In this document: positions 23,716-36,154 of the stretch, in pieces
Layout: each line of letters opens with the position of its first letter
Numbering within the stretch: position 1 is the first letter of the stretch
Source: Chromobotia macracanthus
Lineage: Eukaryota > Chordata > Actinopteri > Cypriniformes > Botiidae
Direction: 5' to 3'
NCBI GenBank assembly: GCA_036877525.1
Contig: JAZGTH010000141.1
Coordinates: forward strand, 356,001 to 420,000
Length of the DNA stretch: 64,000 nt
The notes under the pieces: generated by a model
What the model saw: only the letters and a program-made list of their open reading frames with translations
The model's database searches: none
What the model was told of the DNA's origin: nothing
Made by a program: the position numbers and the translations under genes

Positions 23716-26700
23716 AACAGTATCAGACCAAGAACACAATTTCTTGCCATTCCCATGCAGCCTTCATCCATTGAGTAGCTGGAAACATTCACTCCTCTCA
23801 ATCATGTACATGTCGTCAGTGCTAAATTTCTAGTCAGTAGAACTTTGCTTTTTGCCAAACTACATGGTGAGTCTGCTTGAACTAAACATGAAGCTGATCC
23901 AAATGGGCTCGGAATCCAGCAGTGGGGGCTGGTGAATAAGGAAGTGTTGTGCAAGACTAAATGGTAAATGCCCACAGCTGATTGTCTCATTGGCCATAAT
24001 GAAATTCATGGCCAAGCTAAACAGTGGCCCACTCTCAAGCTTGTTGCAAAGGATATGATAAAGTATGATAAAGTCCATGAGTATACCTGTGAATGCAGTC
24101 AACTGATGCATTCTAATGTCTAACTTCCCATCATGCTATGTTATGCTAGTTATCATGCTAGTTATCAAGCTTAATAATTTGTAACAATACTGGCCCGAAG
24201 GAGAACGGGGCAACATGACAGTAAATATTGTGGATCGGTAGAAATGCTTCAACTGGTAGAGAGCTTAGTATATATTTACCATAGTAACGTTTCCTTTCCT
24301 CAAACTGATTGGCCATTTAGAGTTCAAAGAGTACTGATAGCATTCACGTGTCACCCTAACCCTAGCAATCCTGTTTGCGTAAGATTGTCTAACATAAACA
24401 GTGATAAGATTTTTTTCCATACTGCCATACTACTAAAACTGAACTAGTTTATGGGAGTAAATGAGGGACTTGTTCCAACATATGTGTTGACAGGATTATG
24501 GTCTTGAAAGATTGGGTGTGTTCTGTTGAGAATAGATGTGACACCTGTAAATGGCGCACCAGCTACTACTAGGCTTTTCCTGTCAAAATATGTTTGGCAT
24601 AATTAATCTCTAGGGTGCAGGACCCCTGTTGCATGTAGTACATGTGCCTGAAAGGGATATATGTGTATATTAGAAATGTAACATTGTTAAACACTAACAC
24701 AATTAAACATTTTTTGTGCTACTTTACTTGTGTGTGGAGATATTTACTAAATGTAATGTTATTGTTGACTAAATGCAATCACATTTCTGGCCTTTTAAAC
24801 AGGTCAGAGGTTTGTCAGGAGTGATTTTCATTGATGATGAGCCAACCCAAATGGACTCTGGAGGTAAAGAATAATATTAGTCATACAGGACCCAGAGCGT
24901 ATCTGGGTTTTATTGTTTTAACTGCTGAAGGTAAAACTTTTCCTACATAGAGACTGTTTTGTTATATGGAACTGAGATAAGAAACTGATATCAGTGATTG
25001 AATAATTGGAACTAGAACATATCATCAATGTGTGTGATATCACAGACTTATTCAACATTTAAGGACTGTGATATAGAGTTGGTTGAATCTGAACAAATCT
25101 GGCATATTATGTGATATTTTGTGAAACTGACAATGATTTGATCAAATTGTTTTTGTTTTTTCATTTAATTGATGTCATTTATTTTGAAGTGCTTATTTCT
25201 TCTATTTTATTTTATTGCAAGTATTTCATTTTTAAGGGGAAAGGCCTATAGTTAAGGCTAGAGGTAAAACAAACATTCTAAATATTTACCTTAATTATGG
25301 TCTCCTGTCATTCCTCAGCAATTACCCCTACCTCCATAGCTGAACATAGTGATCTTGTTATTTGTAAATTGGTCCAGATAGAAAAAGAAGAATTAAATTG
25401 CAAGTTACACAACAGGTTACATAGGACAGAAGACCTAAAGCACCACTTGGTGACCAGCCGTAGCTGTAGACAATGGGTTGACTCTTCGGAGGCAAAAAAA
25501 TCTACTTCTGCTTGGTCATACCTCTGCCAAATGGACTCCACTCATGGATGAAGTCTCCACTCCCTGGGCCTGAGCCCCTGCCTTGACAGGATATTTGCTC
25601 CTAGATTTGCATACAGGATTTACTGTGCCAGCCTTAACAGGAGGCGTGAACGCAGCCCTCCTTTAAGTATTAACTAGAACGCATTGGCCATTGAGATATG
25701 GAAGGAAGAGCTTTAGTGCCAGAAACACTGTCCACATTTCCAGGCAATTTATGTGCCAGGAGCGATGAGGGCCCTCCCACAGACCACAGACTGGGCGGCC
25801 TTTTGAGAACCCTACCCAACTGGAGGACTATTAGATGCTGGCCACAGTGGTACAGTTTACAGTTACATTTCACATTTTTACATTTTAGTTACATTTTTAC
25901 ATTTTAGATTTTTACAGCCAGTTACATTTTTATTCTCACAAATACAACAAAAATACTTAACATGGATGTTTAATTAAACTCTTTAAAAATTGCACATCCA
26001 ATATCCCAGTTGGGTTTCTTTGTCTGCCTGCTACTTTCCCAAATACAAAATATTTCCATACCCATGATCTTCATCCAACAGCAGCCACAATATCTGTGTC
26101 TGTCGCTTTGCTGCTACCACCACTTTGTTGCATTGCAATGTACCTATTGATATTTTATGTGTGGCATCGATGCATCATATTGTTAGACATTTGATTGATA
26201 CATTGATCCATATCAATGTAATGTTACAACTCTACCTCATGTATTCTGCCCAGCTTCCCTAGGTCTCTGCGGGGGAGCGTGAGCTACGCTGGCCTTGTGC
26301 TTTGCATATAAGCAGAAGAAAATTTCAAAGAAGAAGAGATGGATGGGCCACCTGATGCCCCAGCTACCTGGACTCAGCGGGGAAGTGGCACCTTGAACAC
26401 CTCAGATTATTTCTTAACCTCGTAGTATCTGTTGACAACAATAGTGTTGTGTTGAAACTGATACTTTATGAATTTTTCAGAAAATCTGAGAAGTGCAACA
26501 AAAGTAAATAATACTTAATATTAATGCATTATTTTTATAGTAGATGCATATTGAACAATTAACATACATTTAATCAGACTTTACATTTCATTTGTGGTAA
26601 TAAAACGGGCTTTATAAGTACTGAATTAAATTCTCAGTGGTTCAGAGGTGGTTTAAGTATAGGTTTACAGAAATTATGCAATGCAAGAACATTCATTTAG

Positions 26701-26970
26701 GTAAGGCTTTGGATTACAGCCTGCAAAGTACTGCATAAGTAAAATGAATGTACAATGTACCTTTCAGTAATTATAATGTACCTATAAAGAACGTACATAT
26801 ACGTATAAAGGAACAATATCCTAAATTTGTGGAAAAAAGGGGTAACAACCAGAAAAATAAACAAATTATTTATACTGGAATTATTTTAAAAATAAGAGGT
26901 ACCTATTCTATTACTATGACAGCAAAAATCTTACATTTGGTGTACCTATAATCTTGACTGGGAAAAATAT
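23716..26970. other. Unassigned region
   Basis: No recognised gene. 25850-25935 is low-complexity TTTACATTT repetition. The 84-codon frame at 25297-25551 has an overlapping 77-codon frame on the other strand and no family motif. Confidence 0.35.
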
Positions 26971-26976
26971 ACTCTT

Positions 26977-27420
26977 GTTCCATGTAGTTCCATGTAACAT
27001 CTGCGGTCTGTACATTGAAGTGGTGCATGTTTCCTGCTTGTTTCTGTGTAGTTACAGGGTGTTTAACATCTGTGGATTGTAAATTAAAGTGGTACTTGTT
27101 AATCACTTGTTTCTGTGTAGTTACAGGGTAAATGTAACATTTATGTAAATTAAAGCAGTGCTTATTACCTATTTACATTTATACATTTGGCTGACCCTTT
27201 AATCCAAAGCAACTTACAGTACATTTAAAGTACACAATTTATCAGTATATGTGGTCCCCTGGGAATCAAACCCACAATCTTTGCACTACTAACACAATAC
27301 TCTACCAGTTGAGCTACAGGAGCACCTAAGCTACCTGCTTGTTTTCATGTAGTATACATGATGTTAAATATAACATTTGCTAGCTGTAAATTAAAGTGGT
27401 GCTAGTTACACCATTTGAAG
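26977..27420 (+). repeat. Degenerate minisatellite, ~63-69-bp period, split by a SINE
   Basis: Units begin GTTTCTGTGTAG or a variant at 26977, 27040, 27109 and about 27339. Each contains TAACATCTG(T/C)GG followed by GTAAATTAAAGTGGT. The third unit is interrupted at 27171 by a SINE and resumes at 27332. Confidence 0.8.
27171..27331 (-). repeat. Full-length tRNA-derived SINE with target-site duplication
   Basis: Read on the minus strand, it starts with a tRNA-like head (GCTCCTGTAGCTCAACTGGT, then AGAG) holding the A box. The B box reads GGGTTTGATTCCC. The body follows, and the conserved fish tail has CTGTAAGTTGCTTTGGATTA and ends in TAAATGTAAAT. TACCT occurs directly on both sides (27166-27170 and 27332-27336), consistent with target-primed insertion. 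Length about 161 bp. Confidence 0.9.
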
Positions 27421-27834
27421 TTAAAGGGTGCAATATATATTATATATACCTACACACAATATAATATCCTTTACATCATAACCTTTATTTTTACAACAAC
27501 TTTTCAACTTGTTTTTAAATTAAACATTAAATGCTATTTAGATTTAAAAAATTATGTATTTTAAACATTGCAAATTATTTTTTAACCGCAAATAATCTAC
27601 ATCAGTATTAATGTACTAGATGTGTTCTGTTGCAGTTAATTTTTACATTTGGTTAATTTTTTGCCTTAGTCTTTTGATGTTGATGTATGTTTTATAGTTA
27701 TTTGGTTATAGTTTTAGAACAGCTGTCACCATCTTTGTTGAATGCAGTTACCATAATTACCTATTTATCTATTTCAAGGTTTGTGGAAAAGGTTTATCCG
27801 CAAACAGTGTCCATGTCGCTCTGCTCTACAGATT
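27421..27834. other. Unassigned AT-rich spacer
   Basis: No gene or repeat recognised apart from a short AT-alternating stretch near 27431-27446. Confidence 0.3.
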
Positions 27835-27839
27835 GATGT

Positions 27840-28260
27840 TGTAACGAAGGAGCAGAGACGTTAGGATCCATTTGCAGCAGTTTTATTGGACACAATGAAA
27901 CAAGCAGGATTCAGTAACAGCAAACAGGTATGGCAGAGGGTTGGCTAATGTACGTCAGTACAGGCAAGGGTCAGAGGCAGGCAGCAAACAATCGAAGTAA
28001 CAATATACAATCCAAGTTATAGCGGGTAATCCAAAACACTGTAACCGCTCAGAAATATCAGCCAGAGCAAAACAAGACTTCGCAAAGAACATGGATCAGC
28101 TGGGGGTTTATATAGTGGAGTTAATGAGGAACAGGTGTGAGAGCAATCAGCCCCAGGAATGCGGCCCAATGGGAGTTGTAGTCTGAACTAGAATTAGTAC
28201 TCAGGTGGCGGCTCCCTCTGGTGGTCTGGAGGAGGCGGTACGGGAGCCTTCGTTGTAACA
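27840..28260 (-). mobile_element. Solo LTR of a gypsy-type element
   Basis: In the minus-strand sense the unit starts TGTTACAACGAAGG and ends CCTTCGTTACA, so it has TG...CA ends within short inverted repeats. Internally it has a TATA box (CTATATAAA, complement near 28107-28116) and a polyadenylation signal AATAAA (complement at 27882-27887) in the right order. GATGT directly flanks both sides (27835-27839 and 28261-28265), the 5-bp target duplication expected of an LTR element. No internal coding sequence is attached, so this is a solo LTR left by recombination between two LTRs. Related but diverged LTRs lie at 37105-37432 and 43937-44252. Confidence 0.9.
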
Positions 28261-28265
28261 GATGT

Positions 28266-29202
28266 TATGTAGAGGACTGATTCGTCAACAAATTGTGTTC
28301 ATTGGGTTTAGATTTAGTGTAGAAGCTAAATTGTCAGATAACATTTATTTGTTTATGCCAGCAGCTACAGGAAGATTGCAGTCTTTACAAAGAGTCTTTA
28401 AAAAGAGTCATTAAGACTGACCATAACTTTTTAAAGTAATTTTAAAGGAGAGATTTAAAGGATAAAAAGGATTGCTCTAATTTGAATCTGAAAAGCACAC
28501 AGTCTTAACATTTTGGCTATATTTATACAACTGGCCCCTGAAGTAAAATTATGATAATCATTAGATTATCATTAGATTATGGCAAAGCAAACATATAGTT
28601 GTTTTGACTGCAACAAATAACAATAAAGCATGAAACACATACCTGAAGGACCTGGCACTGCAGGAACAGTATGGATTTGCAACATTGAAGATATGGGACA
28701 ACAGCCCTTAATAATCCCCTTATTAAAAAAACACACTATTATTATTAAAATCACACTCGTCTTTAAGAAAGGTGATCTCTGCTTTAAGAGTAGCAATCTT
28801 AGCTTTAAAAAAAGAAAAAGTTAGAGGTTTAATTTCTCAGTCAGTGGCTCTTCTTTCAGGACCTATAATTTGACTGCTCCTGAATCGATGACATCTTATG
28901 AAAGTGAATTGATTGGTCTGTGCAAGAAACTGAAAATAATTTACAATATTATTACCTGTAATCCACAGCCTCAGGCAAACTGTCCAGAGTGATGTATGGT
29001 TCACGAATGAATCATTCTTTTGAACTGGTTCTTTTTGGAGAACTGGATGAATCAGTTCATCAAATCATACTAAACTGTCTGAAACTGTTTTAGGTTTGAG
29101 CAAGCACAGATCTACTAGTTATTCTCTGTCTAACATTTCTGACAGCCACTCCAACTCGAATCAACAAATATACTGGTGTATATAATCCCATGATGCCCAT
29201 TT
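28266..29202. other. Spacer with possible MITE-like sequence
   Basis: Mostly featureless. At about 28988-29070, GTTCACGAATGAATCATTC and GAACTGGTTCTTTT resemble a fish DNA-transposon terminus, but no matched end was delimited. Confidence 0.3.
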
Positions 29203-29425
29203 TGTCAGGGTCCTGGCTTCATGTCTTGAGTTTCTCCTAGATTTTCTTGCCAAGATCCTGACAGTCCTGTGTTTTGTGTCAGAGCATGATGTTTAGATCC
29301 TGACTCAATCCTGGTCTTGGTTCTTGTTTCTTGGAGTCAGGATCTAGACTCATGCTCTGTGTCTTTGTTATCTGTGGAAGCACATGGCCATTGGTTGTTT
29401 ACTTTGTGCCATGTGCTCACGGGTA
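29203..29425 (+). mobile_element. Truncated LTR fragment, same family as 49423-50066
   Basis: Starts TGTCAGGGTCCTGGCTTC and shares AGATCCTGACAG, GTGTCAGAGCATG, TTGGTTCTTGTTTCTTGGAG and AAGCACATGGCC with the minus-strand LTR at 49.4-50.1 kb. The right part is lost; DIRS sequence begins almost immediately. Confidence 0.75.
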
Positions 29426-29429
29426 TGGG

Positions 29430-31545
29430 GCGATACCTAGAGTTGAAGAGACCCTATCTCTCCCGCTACAGTATCGTCTTGGAAGAAACCTGCCTTGCCC
29501 TCCAAGCCCCACAGGGTAACTTCTAATCTGGTGGCCAAGGCTTATGCAGCAGCAGGTCCAACCTGGACCAAGATGCGGGGTTAGAACCGTATGCTGTTCA
29601 GGAGCTGCGTAGAGACACAGATCTTGCCCTGGTTGCTCCTCAAGGTCTGTTCGGCGACGCAATGAGCTTTGTCATCGACAGATACCGGGAAGCTAAAAAG
29701 TAATCTGAGGTGTTCAAGGAGCTCCTCCCCTGCCGTGATCAGGTCGTTGCGGCTTCAGGTGGCTCGTCCACCTCAGCTTCTACTTTTAAGACCTTGGCTG
29801 CTTATAGGCAACAGCAGCAGATGGCCAGTGTGGCTGCTCGAGCTCCCCCTCAGAGATCTAGGGGACTGGTCCTCCTACACAGGCACTGTTATGTCCTCGA
29901 AGGCTGAGAAGAAGAAGAACACCTGACACCAGCAGCAGCATACTGGGGGCCAGCTCCACCAACGGGGGGTCCCCCTGTGTACACCTTCTGTGTGCCAAAC
30001 CCCTCTCAGAGCCCCCAGCAGGAGCCTCTACTCTACTGGACAGATAGACAGGATGGTACTTCTCTCAGACTACCTGGCAGCTTCTGCCCAGTATATTCCC
30101 ATGACTCTTACACACAATAGAGAGAGGAATTCAATTACAGAATTCAATTTGCCTCCCGTCCACCTCGTTTCAACAGCATTTTACAGACTGTTGTGGTAGG
30201 AGATCAGCATTTAATGCTGGCCCTGGAACTAGAGGCTCTCTTGATGAAAGGGGCCATAGAACTGATTCCCCTGCAGTTTCTCAGGGTCGCTTTTGGGGGT
30301 GTATTGAGTACCAGTATTGAGTGCTTCCTTTTGGCTTAGCTCTATCGCCCCGCAGCTTTGTGCATGGATGCAGCCCTGGCTCCTTTGAGACTCCAGGGAA
30401 TACACGTTCTGAACTACATAGGCAACTGGCTGGTCATGGACAGCTCGAGATGCTGTGTTAGCTCATATGAGGTGCTTAGGGCTGAGACTCAACCCCAAAT
30501 TGAGTATGCTTTCTCCAGTTCAAGAAATGCATTTCCCCGATAGCCTTAATCAACCTAGCCAGGGTCCGCCAGGATCGAGTTCGGCTGCTTCTAGTAGTGC
30601 CGTTCTAGCTGACCCAGGTCTGGTTCTCAGACATAATGTCTCTCCTGGATGGGACTCCTTGGGAGCTCTCAGTCCAGAGGTACCTCTTATCCCAGGCTCG
30701 GGGGTTGATCTTTCATCCCCGGCCAGAGATCTGGAAACTGTGGCTCTGGCCCCTGAGGGCAGCCAGCTCTTAAATTCTGGTCTCTCAGCTGAGGTTGTAG
30801 AGACCTTTCTGAGTTCCATTCTGAGTCTGCAGGATTGGCTTCCGCCACCCTAAAGGTTTATGTGGCTCATGTGTCTGCTAGACACCCTCTGGTGTCTCGT
30901 ATTCTGCGTGGTCACAGGCCTTTCTGTCACACGCAGGTCCCTTCTTGGGACCTCACCATTGTTCTAAGGGGTTTATCTTTGGCTCCATTTAAATCCCTAG
31001 AGTTATCCTTGGATAAGTTTCTGACTTTTTGCTCTTACATTGCTTAAAAGAGTTGTCACCTGGTGGAACTTCAAGCTTTCTGTCCTCTGCCGTTTGATTC
31101 AGCGGAGAAGTCTCCATTTGTTTTGTCCAGTCAGAGCCTTGAGCATTTATGTCCACCCCTCAGGCCAGTGGCTTAAGACCTCTCAGCTCTTAGTTTGTTT
31201 TGGTGGCCACAACCGAGGTAACAAAACCTCACTGCCAGAGCCCATTCTACCAGGGGTGTAGCATCATTTAAGGCTCTGTCTAGGGGAGCATCCCTAAGTG
31301 CTTGGATGCCACAGGCTGGTCCTCTCCGCACATATTTATTAGATTTTATAGTTTAGACTTGAATTCAACTCCAGGCACTCATGGTTGATAAGCCTAAATC
31401 TGCTCCTTTGATCTGTGCCAATGTTTCACAGCATCTGGGGCAGGCTTTCCCACACTGTGGCGTAGTGGGTATTACTTACCCATAGCGTCAAGCTAACGCA
31501 GTGTCGAGTTCCCCCAAAAGGAAACAGGCTTACATATGTAACTTG
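29430..31545 (+). mobile_element. Degraded DIRS retrotransposon (Gag-like, RT, tyrosine recombinase, terminus)
   Basis: Domain order matches DIRS. A Gag-like C-terminus lies at about 29560-29900 (AAYRQQQQMASVAARAPPQR, then SRG). Reverse transcriptase lies at about 30200-30520, with CMDAALAPLRLQGIHVLNYI and then GNWLVMDSS. The palm motif reads YIGN (30415-30426), where DIRS RTs have YIDD or YLDD, so both Asps are lost. The connecting RNase H region is shortened. The junction NSGLSAEVVETFLSS leads into a tyrosine-recombinase remnant (30835-31260), with VRALSIYVHPSGQWLKTSQL and LVCFGGHNRGN. The right terminus carries CCCATAGCGTCAAGC and the palindrome TTACATATGTAA (31530-31541). Stops and frame changes occur throughout and there is no left terminus: the element abuts an LTR fragment. 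It differs from LTR elements in using a recombinase instead of an integrase. Confidence 0.85.
31530..31541. repeat. DIRS right-terminal palindrome
   Basis: TTACATATGTAA preceded by the inverted terminal stretch from about 31479; matches the motifs at 9249, 11155 and 11426. Confidence 0.85.
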
Positions 31546-34070
31546 AGACGTGTTTTGCAGCTCAATAAATGCAATACATTTGTGGACATTTTCATATTGT
31601 GCTATTGTCACTTTATATCAAAATAAAAAACAAATGTCTATTAATAATGTAATCGGTTTAACCCCTTTACATGGTGGAATTTTTTCATTTGATTGGTTAA
31701 AGAAATAGTTTATTCCAACCATTCTCAAACCGATTAAAATATAAATTGGTTTGGGTCTTTTTGTTCTGATTGAGGTGTTTACATGGCACATTTTCATTTG
31801 AATTGGACATTTAAACCAATTACAATTGGAATAAAATGCTCCATGTAAACGTTGAGCCCATACCTACAGTAATCCCAGATGCAGCTGATGCATGAACATG
31901 TCCTACTTGGTGTCATACATTTACATACAGCTGCAAAATCATAAAAAAGGCAATCATAAAATCTGCATTTTGTTTTCATTTAGTACTGCCATGAATAAGC
32001 TATTTTACATTAGCAATTTCACATGAAAGTTGTTTTTATACTGTACAGTCCACAAGACATCAAAACTAAATTTACAAAAATAACCCAGTTGATTCTTAGT
32101 ACTGGCTGATGTTACAGAATTAAAAAATAGTTTTTTGTTTTGTGGATCCCCTATTTGTCTTAGGCTGCATGTTAAACTGTACAAACATGTTCTGAAGGGC
32201 ATTTCTAAATGAAAAAAAAATCATTAATATATCATCTCTATAATAATAATATCAGTCAGTGATCTCTCCCACCGAAGAGCTTTGATGCTGATTCAACATA
32301 TCCGTTACTATATATATACTAGTACCAACAGTACAGAACAAACCACAAAAACAAGGTTGAAGGATGCTGACATTGGCCTGACATTAGCCAACATCTGACA
32401 GTTGGCTTAATAATTGCCCACTTTTACTCATCTGCTTTATATTTGCTCTGTCTTTTAAAAGATCTTTGCCCATGTTGCTGCGTATTTCACATCTGTTAAC
32501 GTCACATAGTTAGTTATATCACTCACCATTCTGGAAAGATTCTTATTTATTTCCAAACATAATACCACTTTCTGTACTGAAAGCTTTCACACATTGAAGT
32601 ACTGCTATGACAACTGCATAAGCTTGTTGCCTAGCATAGTTGGTCATACATACCACATAATATTAAAACAGTTACCCCTTAGTTAAAAAAAATACTTACA
32701 GTATAGTTTTTAATTTTCCAGGATTTTAACCCTTTATTCCTCAAACTTTGTGTATTCTTCCCTTATACCAAGTACATCTTGTAAAGGTACACAGTTACCA
32801 AAAACTTTACATTGTAATTTCAGTTTACTTAAGCAGTACATTGTTGGCTGTAGTCTAAAGCATTATCCAAGTTTGTTATATTTTAAAAGCTAAAAAAGAT
32901 CCACATTTTACAAATAGTCTAGCCTTGAAATATATCCATATGTCATTATAAAACAATTATTTAGCTATCATCTTTTCTTCAGTTGAAAATGTAGTCAAAA
33001 ACTATGAAAATTATTTGCAGAAATGAACACTGCTACTAAGGTGGCTTTGGTGAACATAAATCTGGTGATCTTATATATTCCAGTCCTCTGAGGCTTCAAA
33101 TAGCATCTTTTTTTGAGACCCCATTGTGGACCTTCAATTAGATTTCCAGCTTAAATCTGATTGTACAGCTGCCAAACCTATTATGCACAGTGTTTGTATG
33201 CTACTCTCTATAAATATGAGCTATGAGACCCTTTTCTACTCCAGCCATAGCACACTGGTCAGGTCAAGTGTTTAATTTGGTGAAAAAACTATATATGGGA
33301 AAACACATAATCACACATACCCAAAATTTTGCGATAAGTGATTGCTTATTTGGGGGCTAGGAAGTCCATGATGGACTCCAAATTTAGAAGAAACCTAATG
33401 AATTATAAATATTGTCTAAACCACCAAAGTATACAACCACCAAAAGTGCCCCATTTCATCTTTGGGCTGTTTGCTCCTTTGTATTGGCCCAATTCTCCAG
33501 AATTCTTTACCTGCATTTTAGGCACTATTAACTGTAAAAGAAAAGCGTTTGTGGGTCAGGGCGGATTCTAGCAGAAATCAAGAGAAGATTGCTATAAAGT
33601 CCTGGCCAATTGCAGGGTAAGTGTTTGACAGAGAGGAATGGTAATGACTGTTCTGCATTGAATGAACAGACCAGCTTTGAATGGCCCAGAACTCTGAGTG
33701 CAGTGACTCAGTTATTTTAGTGTGCATATCATGCCCCACTTACCTTTAAGTGTTATCATTCAGCAATAAAACAAAATTAACTGCATAATTAATATAGGAG
33801 AGGATTGTTCTCAGTACTGCCACTTTCAAAGTAATGAAAATTTGGATGACACATTTTAGATTTAGTTTCAAAATAGCTTTGTCATGTTAGCATCATGTTA
33901 AAACATGTTAACATTGTTGAAATATTTTAGTTTTGTCACAGCAAGCACCACTTACATTTTCTTTAGAAAATGTAGCTATCTAGTTCTTCATCTTTTTTTT
34001 AGATCGGTGTACAATGCAATCGGTGTACAATGTTTTTAGGATTCCATAAAAAATTCCATAGACTAAATAT
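31546..34070. other. Unassigned AT-rich region
   Basis: No recognised gene or repeat. Short open frames (31794-31979, 32005-32202, 33338-33571) have no motifs. Confidence 0.35.
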
Positions 34071-34074
34071 TGGC

Positions 34075-34870
34075 TTAATTGTGACGTTATAGCTCCACAT
34101 CAAAATGTTGTAGAGACATTGAGGTGGACATCGCTCGGTTTAGTAAGCAGCAACACATGGTGACATTACAACTTCATAGCCACAGCCTAACAACCAGTTA
34201 CAGTACTCTAGCAACCACCACATTGACTTTCATTAAAAAAAATCCCATAAACGTAACTGTGCGGATCTTTGTTATGTCATAGCTCTGCATCAGAATGCCG
34301 CAAGGACTTGGGGGTGGGCTTATATCTCTTGGCTTAATAAGCAGCAACAAATGGTGACATTTCAACTTCATAGCCACGCCCTAGCAACCAGTTACAGTAC
34401 CCTAGCAACCACTCCATTGACTGCCATATAAAAAAGTGAGAGGCATCAGAACATCGTAGAGACAAGTGGATGGCCTCTTTTGACTCAGACTGCCAAGTAG
34501 TTTTTAATTAGTTTTTAATTATCACTATAGAAACTGTCCTGCCATCCCCTAGCAACCATTTACAGTACGCTAGAAACCAACATGAATTAGCTATATCTCA
34601 TCTCTTTTGATTCACACACACCTCTGTCTATTGGTTTAACCCTGTTTACCGTCTAGCTACACCCTAGCAACCATTTACTGTACTCTAACAACCATATAAT
34701 AAAATGAATTAACCATATCTCAGCATTAGAACACTGTAGAGACATGTGGGTGGGCTTTTTTGACTCGGGCTGTCTGTGGACCCTGGCAACGTCCTGACCA
34801 CACCCTAGCAACCTCATGAATAGAAACATCTATAAGCTATATTTTAGCATATCTATCATGCTAAATCATG
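34075..34870 (+). repeat. Degenerate tandem repeat with CTAGCAACC motif
   Basis: Units of about 135-190 bp, each with a GTTATAGCTC or GTCATAGCTC start, a CATCA(G/A)AA block, GTGGGCTT-like text and the ending TAGCAACCA(G/T)TTACAGTA. AAGCAGCAAC recurs at about 34145 and 34331. At least four units can be followed, increasingly diverged to the right. Confidence 0.75.
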
Positions 34871-35100
34871 CTAACTTTTACTAGCATCATGCTAATTGAT
34901 GCTAAAACAAGCTAACATCATGCTAAAACAACATTTTCCATGTCTATCTGTCTAGCTAGCTAGCTATCCTTAAACTTTTAAGCTTCAAAAACTACTACAA
35001 TCTTAATTTCTTAAAACTCTTTATACTATTTTTAACTTTTAGACTAGGCTTTCTCAAGCCAACATAAAGTTTGTTCACAAACTTTACTCCTCTAGTTCAG
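34871..35100. repeat. TAGC-rich and ATGCTAA-rich low-complexity tract
   Basis: Repeated CATGCTAA and AAGCTAACATCATGCTAA, then TAGCTAGCTAGCTA. It ends with the near-palindrome AAAGTTTGTTCACAAACTTT around 35066. Probably part of the same non-coding repeat as the block on its left. Confidence 0.6.
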
Positions 35101-35857
35101 CTTCTTCTTGCTCTTAAATTTCAGCTGCTTCATTGCCTCACTACACAATCATCTTCACTCAGTCTATACCTATTCATTTGAAAGCCAATGTTTAAGAAAT
35201 ACCAACAATATAATTGATTAAAATAAAAACATTTTAAAAATGTTGTTCATATTCATATTTATTCATTTAATACATATAAATCATGTCAGCAATGCCTTTC
35301 TACCTGAAATCAGTACATGGTAAAATAACATTTTGGGAAAAAGAGAATGATTTGATAAAACGTTGAGCTTATTTGAGGCTATACTTTTATCAGTACATCT
35401 GTTCCCTATAGGAAATGAACATATGACCTTATTATTTCCTACAGAAACCAATGCAATGAACCATAAAATGTACTTTCATTAATATAGGTGTGGGGTGCTT
35501 TGCACAGAAAGTAATGATAATGGTAACCAAGTAGTCCTAACTGATCTTAACAGAAGTCTGACATTATTAAGTACAGCAAGTCAGGCTGCTGCATGCAGAC
35601 AAGTAATCTGTACTTTTAACTAGTTTTCCTTTAGTTACAATGAATCAGTTCAGATAGCAGATGTCATAAATGACATCAGTTGACAAAGACTGCACAGAAT
35701 TATTTTTGGATTATTCATTGATTGTGGTGAAGCAGACTATTTCCTTTCATCAAAAACCCAGCCCTACTCGATGCTCTTATCTGTTAAGTTTATTTAAAAA
35801 TAAGGTTCTTGCCATTCCTGTATTGTCCTGTATTTATTTCAAAACCAAGTTTCTGTT
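35101..35857. other. Unassigned spacer
   Basis: No element recognised until the protease fragment. The last 70 bases (from about 35790) may already belong to it in another frame. Confidence 0.3.
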
Positions 35858-36050
35858 CAAGCCTTGATTGATTCTGGTTTTGCTGGCAATTTCATTAATG
35901 CTGCTTTGGTCTAACAACTTTCTGTTGAAACTGCACCCTGTATGCTCCCTCTTTGCATTACAGTGTTAGAGGAACACAGGGGTTGGGCTCCATGCAAGAG
36001 AGTACAGTGCCTGTTAACATCTGGATTAGAGGTCAACATTTATTTAATAG
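35858..36050 (+). mobile_element. Gypsy aspartic-protease fragment
   Basis: The frame QALIDSGFAGNFINAALV followed by a stop and then LSVETAPCMLPLCITVLEEH matches the start of the retropepsin domain of fish gypsy/chromovirus Pol. The active-site triad DSG is present. A frameshift before it (FKTKFLFK lies in another frame), the in-frame stop and the abrupt end near 36050 make it a dead fragment. No LTR or RT is attached; the LTR at 37105 is on the other strand. Confidence 0.75.
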
Positions 36051-36154
36051 CGCTTTTCACAATTTCTGCATTGTTGCAAAGTATGTTTACAGAAAGATGA
36101 GGACGAGGAAGAAAAAAAAATAAAATCAGGAAGATTAAAAACATGAAACTCATG

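Noticed and set aside
27171..27331. A functional tRNA gene on the minus strand
   Set aside because: The A and B boxes are present, but the sequence continues into a SINE body and tail with a target duplication.
30550..30819. 89-codon minus-strand frame at the DIRS locus as a gene
   Set aside because: It is the antisense shadow of the DIRS RT-to-recombinase region.
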